From: Burkholderia ambifaria
GTDB lineage: Bacteria > Pseudomonadota > Gammaproteobacteria > Burkholderiales > Burkholderiaceae
Assembly (NCBI RefSeq): GCF_001443045.1
Contig: NZ_LKPJ01000026.1
Coordinates: 38,528-102,527, forward strand
Length of the DNA: 64,000 nucleotides
Direction: 5' to 3'
Each line of letters starts with the position of its first letter. Position 1 is the stretch's first letter. Below are positions 59,732 through 64,000 of the stretch, one piece after another. The notes beneath the pieces were generated by a model that did no database searches, had not been told where the DNA came from, and saw only the letters and a program-made list of their open reading frames with translations. A program made the position numbers and the translations under genes.

Positions 59732-61171
59732 TTACGGCGTGGCGCGTCCGAGCTCGCGATACAGGTCGGGATCGCTGCGCTTCAATCGCAATGCGGCACG
59801 GATACCGAGCGCGCCGATCGCGAGCAGGAAATACGGAAACATCGCGACGAAGGTCGAATCCGATCCGCTCAGCACGGACAGGTTGCGCACGACCAGCACG
59901 AGGCACGCGCCGAGTGCGATCACGCTGACGAGCGGCGCGATCAGGCGGTGCACCACGCTCGCATCCCGATGGTCGCGCGCGAAGAACGCGATGACCGAGG
60001 CTGCCACGAGGATCTGCACCGCAATGATGCCGATCGTGGCCAGCGCGCTCATCCACGAGAACACGACGGCGAACGGATCGAGGCGGAAGGCGGCCGAGCC
60101 GACGATGGCCGCGAGTGCGATCAGCGTCTGCACTTTGCCGGCGACGTCGGGGCAGCGATGCACGGGGCACGTATGGCCGAGCTTGCGCCACAGCACGCGT
60201 TCACGGCCCATCGCGTAGAAATAGCGCGTGATCGTGTTGTGGAACGACAGGATGGCCGCGAAGAGGCTCGTGACGAGCAGCACGTTCATCGCGTCCGTCG
60301 CGATGCCGCCGAGCAGCCGGCCGCTCACCGCAAACCACAGATTGGCCGGATCGCGGGCCGCCTGCGCGGCAATCTGGCCCTCGCCCCACGCCTCGACGAT
60401 CGCCCACGACGACAGCGCGTAGAACACCATGATGAGGATCACGGCCAGGTACGTGGCGCGCGGGATCGTGCGCTTCGGGTCGCGGGCCTCCTCGGAGAAG
60501 ATGGCCGTTGCCTCGAAGCCCATGTACGAGCCGAGGACGAACACGAGCGCGGTGCCGAGCCCGGGGGCAAACACCATCGCGGGGCTGAACGGCTTCGCGC
60601 TGAAGCCGCCGGCGCTCGCGCCGTGCGCGACGATCGCGAGATCGAGCAGCATCACGATCGCGATCTCGCCGATCATCAGCATGCCGAGCAGCCGGCCGCT
60701 GAACTCGATGCGTCGCGCGCCGCAGAAGTGGACCGCGGCGACGCAGGCGAGCGCGAACGCCCACCACGGCACGTCGACGCCGTAGTGCCGCTGGATGCTG
60801 TCGTTCAGGAAGAAGCCGAACATGCAGTAGATCGCGATCTGCACCGCGTTGTACGCGACGATCGCGACGAACGCGCCGCCCACGCCGGCGGGACGTCCGA
60901 GCCCGTTCGCGATATACGCGTAGAAGGCGCCCGCATTGGAGATGTGCCGGCTCATCGCCGCGTAGCCGATGCTGAAGATCAGGTACATGATGCCCGCCAG
61001 CACGAATACGCCGGGCACGCCGGGACCGTTGCCGAGCGAGAACGCGGCGGGCGTTGCGCCGACCATCGCGGTGAGCGGCGCGGCCGCGGCGACGACGAAG
61101 AAGACGATGTGTGAAAGTCCGACGGCGTTTTTGCTGAGCCCCGCTTCGGACCGGGATGACAGTTCGTTCAT
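59732..61171 (-). CDS. APC-superfamily amino acid/amine permease
   Basis: A 479-residue transporter with about twelve helices. Opening segment GLSHIVFFVVAAAAPLTAMV, then FSIGYAAMSRHISNAGAFYA (TM3 with the family S-x-x-G-A-x-Y). The segment GFEATAIFSEEARDPKRTIP is the APC consensus between TM6 and TM7. It most likely imports the amino compound degraded by the neighbouring aminotransferase and aldehyde dehydrogenase. It is transcribed in the same direction but has its own promoter region with the shared motif at 61364-61399. Confidence 0.88.
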   Translation of the reverse strand: MNELSSRSEAGLSKNAVGLSHIVFFVVAAAAPLTAMVGATPAAFSLGNGPGVPGVFVLAGIMYLIFSIGYAAMSRHISNAGAFYAYIANGLGRPAGVGGAFVAIVAYNAVQIAIYCMFGFFLNDSIQRHYGVDVPWWAFALACVAAVHFCGARRIEFSGRLLGMLMIGEIAIVMLLDLAIVAHGASAGGFSAKPFSPAMVFAPGLGTALVFVLGSYMGFEATAIFSEEARDPKRTIPRATYLAVILIMVFYALSSWAIVEAWGEGQIAAQAARDPANLWFAVSGRLLGGIATDAMNVLLVTSLFAAILSFHNTITRYFYAMGRERVLWRKLGHTCPVHRCPDVAGKVQTLIALAAIVGSAAFRLDPFAVVFSWMSALATIGIIAVQILVAASVIAFFARDHRDASVVHRLIAPLVSVIALGACLVLVVRNLSVLSGSDSTFVAMFPYFLLAIGALGIRAALRLKRSDPDLYRELGRATP

Positions 61172-61363
61172 GAGTAGTCCCGCTGACCGGATCGTCCGTC
61201 AGGAATCGACCGCGGCATGCCTGATCAAAGTCCCTGCGTCGCGGGCCGATCCTGACGATCCGGCAGCGATGGCTGCCGTTTGCCGGCGACACAGGTATGC
61301 GCTTCGACGGCCGCCCGGTGAGGCGCGCGCAGCGCGCGAGCGAGCCGACGACAAAATTTACGG

Positions 61364-61399
61364 TGCCGAAATACCGGACGTTGTCCGCTATCGGCAATC
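61364..61399 (-). promoter_or_regulatory. Shared 19-bp motif upstream of the permease gene
   Basis: TTGTCCGCTATCGGCAATC at 61381-61399, identical to the site before the ALDH gene. Its left neighbour TGCCGAAATACCGGAC (61364-61379) is an imperfect reverse copy, so the two form an inverted pair. About 195-230 bp upstream of the permease start and just beyond the AraC stop. Confidence 0.6.
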
Positions 61400-61456
61400 C
61401 GCATGCATCGGGCGGCAGGGGATTACCCGGATGCGGGGCGCCGCATAGGCGCGGCC

Positions 61457-62401
61457 TCAGCTCAGGCGGGGCGTGTGCGACGGTAGCTCGTGGAAATGTT
61501 GCTGGTAGTAGGAGGAAAAGCGTCCGAAGTGGCAAAAGCCGAATTGCGCTGCCGCATCGCCGATCCGCATCGTTTCGGGTGTCGTCATCAGGAAGCGTCG
61601 GACGGCGTTCAGCCGGATCGAGCGCAGATAGGCCGTCGGCGTGGTGCCGACGACGTTCTGGAAGCTGTATTGCAGCGTGCGGCGGCTGATGCGAAGGTGA
61701 TGGCAGAGATCGATGACGGTCGGTACGTCGTCGCTTTCCAGCGCGATTTCCTGGCTGCGGCGAACGATGTAGCTTTGCGTCGATGCCGACGGCAGCGCAC
61801 CGGCATCCGGGTCGTCGGACTGCACGAGGTCGAGCAGGATGCCGACGACGCTATGCGCGAGCACGCGTTCGTCGAACGCATCGCGAGTCGTGAGCGAGCC
61901 GCTGTCGAGCGCCTGGCAGAGCACGCGCTCGAGCCCGTCCAGCGCATTGCCGTAGCGCGCCGGCGAGATCGGGAGCACCGGCTGCTTCAGGATGCGCGCC
62001 GGCAGGTTCGCGAGTTCGTCGAGCCCGCGATCGGCCGTGAGCGTGCGATCGATCGTGAAGGCGAGCACTTCGGTGTCGCACGGAAGATGCGCGACGAACT
62101 CCTCGCCGCCGCGCAAGGTCAGCAGGCTCGGACGCTCGACGGTGCGCCCCTGCACCACCGGCGCGACGGTACTGGCGATCGGCAACGCGAAGCAGAGGCG
62201 GTCGCGCGGCGCCAGGCCGTGCTGCATCACGCGCTGGTTGATGCGTTCGCGAAAGACGTGAAAGCGCTGGCCGGCGACCTGGCGCAGCGTGGTCGTGGCC
62301 GTGCCGGGACTGATCTGGTCGTAGTGCTGCGACCAGTTCACGATCGCCTGGGAATGGAGGAACACATCCGAGAAGCGCAGTGTTTCAGCGTGCAGGTTCA
62401 T
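61457..62401 (-). CDS. AraC-family activator
   Basis: A 314-residue AraC protein. The N-terminal ligand domain (about 1-200) carries HYDQISPGTATTTLRQVAGQ and RINQRVMQHGLAPRDRLCFA. The C-terminal double helix-turn-helix is CHHLRISRRTLQYSFQNVVG, AYLRSIRLNAVRRFLMTTPE and GFCHFGRFSSYYQQHFHELP. The N-terminus resembles EutR-like regulators of ethanolamine and amine use. ATG 62401 was chosen; the longer open frame upstream is not supported. Located directly upstream of the permease gene, it is the probable activator acting at the 19-bp motif. Confidence 0.86.
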   Translation of the reverse strand: MNLHAETLRFSDVFLHSQAIVNWSQHYDQISPGTATTTLRQVAGQRFHVFRERINQRVMQHGLAPRDRLCFALPIASTVAPVVQGRTVERPSLLTLRGGEEFVAHLPCDTEVLAFTIDRTLTADRGLDELANLPARILKQPVLPISPARYGNALDGLERVLCQALDSGSLTTRDAFDERVLAHSVVGILLDLVQSDDPDAGALPSASTQSYIVRRSQEIALESDDVPTVIDLCHHLRISRRTLQYSFQNVVGTTPTAYLRSIRLNAVRRFLMTTPETMRIGDAAAQFGFCHFGRFSSYYQQHFHELPSHTPRLS

Positions 62402-62661
62402 GGTATGGCCAGTGCGTCTCTTCTCAAATTCGATGCCGGCCGAAGCCGGCTCATGCTGCCCGGGCGCGAGCAGCACGGTTGCGCAACGCGCGGTCCGTCT
62501 GTCGTCTCCCGGCCGGGATCGTGCAACCCGATCGGTGCCGACGATCATATCCAGAAATAAAACGTCGGGTGAACGCGTTGGCAGCGCCTGCCGCTGGCCG
62601 CGTCACCTGCAGGCGTTGCGTCGCGGATGGCGACGGGCGGCTGCAAGGAGAATGAAATAAA

Positions 62662-62741
62662 AATCCGAAATGCGGGATAATTCAGATTGTAGTCCGCTTA
62701 GAAACGCGAAATAAATTATCTGAATCCCATTATAGGGGATT
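62662..62741. promoter_or_regulatory. Two dyads related to the 43-kb operator
   Basis: AATCCGAAATGCGGGAT (62662-62678) keeps the core CCG-n5-CGG. AATCCCATTATAGGGGATT (62723-62741) has the same arms and length as the operator at 43186-43204, with only the inner bases changed. They lie 260-340 bp upstream of the AraC start. Confidence 0.5.
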
Positions 62742-62767
62742 TGATTTAATTTTTGAGATCGGGTTTA

Positions 62768-62783
62768 CACACGGTGCCGTGTG
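62768..62783 (-). terminator. Hairpin downstream of the FadR-type gene
   Basis: CACACGG-TG-CCGTGTG is a perfect inverted repeat located 45 bp past the stop of the minus-strand regulator gene. The short loop is unfavourable, so an operator function is an alternative. Confidence 0.35.
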
Positions 62784-62828
62784 ACGCGCTGCAAAGGGCG
62801 CGAACGCGTGCAGGCAGCCGTGTGCGGG

Positions 62829-63530
62829 TCAATCCGGGTCGGATTTCAGGCCGCCGTCGATCCATCGCGCTTCGGACGCGCGCAGATGGGCGCGGATGGC
62901 CGTCTGGGCCGCGATCGGGTCGCCGGCCTGCAACGCGTGGAGCACGTCCTCGTGCTCCTGCACGGCGGCAGTCCAGGTCTGCGGATTCTCCGCATGTCCG
63001 CGCATGGCCGCCGCGATCGGGTCGTGGCGGCTGTCGAACAGCTCGCCGACGAAGCGGGTCAGCACCGAATTACCGGCGGCTTCCGCAATCAGCATGTGGA
63101 ATTGCCGATCGGCCTCGACGGGCGATTTGCCGGCCTCCGCGAGCCGCTTCATGCGCTGGACCGTGCGGCGCAGCCGGTCGAGCATCGCGGCCGTCATCCG
63201 CGCCGCGGCCAGCGCGGCGACGCTGCCTTCGATGGCCGCGCGCGCCTGCATCAGTTCCGACGGACTGTCGCCCAGCGTGGCCATCGGGCCGACATCGTCG
63301 GCCGCCGTATCGCGGACATAGACGCCGGAGCCCATCCGGATCTCGATCTGGCCGCCGATTTCCAGCGCGATCAACGCTTCGCGCAGCGACGGGCGCGAGA
63401 CGCCGAGCGTCAGCGCCAGTTCGCGCTCGGGCGGCAGGCGCTCGCCCACGATGAATTCACCCTGACGAATCAACGCGACGATCTGGGCCGCGACTGATTG
63501 GTAAAGCCGCTTTGGTTCTGTCGATTTCAT
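62829..63530 (-). CDS. GntR-family regulator, FadR/FCD subfamily
   Basis: A 233-residue repressor. The winged helix-turn-helix is in the first 70 residues (GEFIVGERLPPERELALTLG; VSRPSLREALIALEIGGQIE) and the all-helical FCD domain follows (LMQARAAIEGSVAALAAARM; ADRQFHMLIAEAAGNSVLTR; HEDVLHALQAGDPIAAQTAI). Asp and His residues of the metal-binding FCD pocket are in these helices. The start at 63530 gives the usual N-terminus. The divergent target gene has been cut by an IS110-type element after seven codons; TTGG/CCAA operator-like sites lie between. Confidence 0.88.
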   Translation of the reverse strand: MKSTEPKRLYQSVAAQIVALIRQGEFIVGERLPPERELALTLGVSRPSLREALIALEIGGQIEIRMGSGVYVRDTAADDVGPMATLGDSPSELMQARAAIEGSVAALAAARMTAAMLDRLRRTVQRMKRLAEAGKSPVEADRQFHMLIAEAAGNSVLTRFVGELFDSRHDPIAAAMRGHAENPQTWTAAVQEHEDVLHALQAGDPIAAQTAIRAHLRASEARWIDGGLKSDPD

Positions 63531-63640
63531 TCGATGGATCTTTGTCAATACGCTTTCCGCGCAGGCGCGCGTGGTCGAGTCTATCACGGGCGCCGTATCG
63601 CCTCGGACGGCAGCCTGTCCATGCAGATGTCCGGGTTTTC

Positions 63641-63728
63641 ACCATTGGTAAGATCGGATGCGAATATATAAATTGGCTTGACCAATGATGGGTGAATCGA
63701 TGGGTTTCTTCTGAATTGGACTGACCAG
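63641..63728. promoter_or_regulatory. FadR-type operator candidates
   Basis: ACCATTGGT (63641-63649) is symmetric. ATTGG-CTTGA-CCAAT (63672-63686) is a perfect inverted repeat. TTGGACTGACCAG (63717-63728) is close to it. FadR-subfamily operators commonly read TGGT-n-ACCA, so these three sites fit the adjacent regulator and the truncated gene at 63766. Confidence 0.5.
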
Positions 63729-63765
63729 ACGGAATCGACGTCGGCCCTTCGCAAGGAGAATTGAA

Positions 63766-63792
63766 ATGAACGCGTCCCACCCGAGAACGTAG
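63766..63792 (+). pseudogene. Start of a GntR-controlled gene truncated by the IS element
   Basis: A strong ribosome site (aaggag) and ATG 63766 introduce MNASHPRT followed by a stop within the presumed element. Promoter, operator sites and ribosome site are intact but coding continues for only eight codons, so the original target of the FadR-type regulator has been interrupted. The remainder, if kept, lies beyond the window. Confidence 0.55.
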
Positions 63793-63807
63793 GCGCAGAG
63801 GAAGGAG

Positions 63808-63884
63808 GTGGATCCTCACGGGCCAACGGCATCGATGTGCCCAGGTGGAAAATGCACGCATTTCCCGGCAACCGGAGGATCCAC
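63808..63884 (+). other. Inverted repeat enclosing the transposase ribosome site
   Basis: GTGGATCCTC (63808-63817) pairs perfectly with GAGGATCCAC (63875-63884), which ends one base before the transposase ATG and contains part of its ggagg ribosome site. When transcripts enter from outside, this fold could hide the start of translation, a common way to damp transposase synthesis. Inferred. Confidence 0.5.
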
Positions 63885-63885
63885 G

Positions 63886-64000
63886 ATGAACAGTATCGCA
63901 GTGGGCGTCGACATCGCCAAGCAGGTTTTCCAGGTTCATTACGTTGACCGGGAAACCGGAGAGATCGTGAACAAGCCGATCAAGCGGGCGAAGTTTCTCG
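63886..64000 (+). CDS. IS110-family transposase, N-terminal part (runs off the window)
   Basis: Thirty-eight codons are visible: MNSIAVGVDIAKQVFQVHYV, then DRETGEIVNKPIKRAKFL. The G-V-D-I-A-K segment with the first catalytic Asp of the DEDD (RuvC-like) domain is characteristic of IS110/IS1111-type transposases. ggagg lies eight bases before the ATG. The rest is beyond the window. Confidence 0.85.
   Translation, partial: MNSIAVGVDIAKQVFQVHYVDRETGEIVNKPIKRAKFL

Larger units (their letters stand above)
62402..62828. other. AraC-GntR intergenic region, AT-rich part with dyads
   Basis: No gene in 427 bases. The segment 62650-62760 is markedly AT-rich and holds the two AATyCCG-type dyads and, at its end, the hairpin at 62768-62783. 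A GCCGGC-cgaa-GCCGGC hairpin lies near 62440, within the AraC leader. Confidence 0.45.
63793..64000 (+). mobile_element. Left end of an IS110-family insertion sequence
   Basis: The transposase gene at 63886 has the IS110-type N-terminus. The outer boundary is somewhere between about 63778 and 63800, judged from where the host reading frame ends; IS110 elements lack conspicuous terminal repeats. The element continues past the right edge of the window. Confidence 0.65.

Overview
The window looks like a piece of a secondary replicon of a Burkholderia cepacia complex bacterium, or a close relative. The reasons are a GC-rich sequence with strong third-position GC bias, several LysR regulators paired with transport or catabolic genes, Gram-negative porins of the Burkholderia type, a fused indolepyruvate ferredoxin oxidoreductase, and the absence of core housekeeping genes. 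I see no rRNA, tRNA, CRISPR array or replication origin. This assignment is inferred from gene content, not from a database search.

Layout, left part (0-26 kb). It opens with a truncated MBL-fold gene and a decayed transporter scar. Next are a C4-dicarboxylate carrier (dctA) and a fumarase/aspartase-family lyase, divergent from a GntR/UTRA regulator with two perfect palindromic operators. A second transporter scar is followed by a dihydroxyacetone kinase that lacks an internal substrate-binding segment. A secreted Gly/Ala-rich protein with a mutated lipobox, a LysE exporter with its LysR regulator, and a LysR/ydiJ divergent pair come next. Then come a LysR, an aconitase-superfamily fusion and an MFS carrier, a LysR divergent from the fused indolepyruvate oxidoreductase, a small XRE-like regulator, and a branched-chain amino acid binding protein.

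Middle (26-43 kb). A patchwork of gene remnants (DMT transporter, tyrosine recombinase, LysR, ureohydrolase) surrounds a visibly lower-GC islet with a DUF6402-like protein and two membrane proteins of unknown function. A histidine kinase and an NtrC-type regulator follow. Directly downstream is a textbook sigma-54 promoter driving two proteins built from repeats of one small domain, then an MFS carrier with a 51-bp internal tandem duplication and an ArsB-like permease. A TonB-dependent receptor with a Fur-like box is convergent to these.

Right part (43-64 kb). A nine-gene, same-strand catabolic cluster (TPP-dependent decarboxylase, unusual SDR, BNR propeller, VOC protein, PF06684-like protein, alpha/beta hydrolase, FAD aromatic hydroxylase, NIPSNAP, aldehyde dehydrogenase) is bordered by a convergent IclR regulator and a porin. 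Its promoter carries a perfect inverted repeat between the -35 and -10. Related sites occur near 33 kb and 62.7 kb, which suggests a small regulon. A second catabolic set for an amino compound follows: porin, cytochrome b561, class III aminotransferase, aldehyde dehydrogenase, APC permease and an AraC regulator, with a 19-bp motif shared by two of its promoters. The window ends with a FadR-type regulator. The target gene next to it has been cut after seven codons by an IS110-family element, which runs off the edge.
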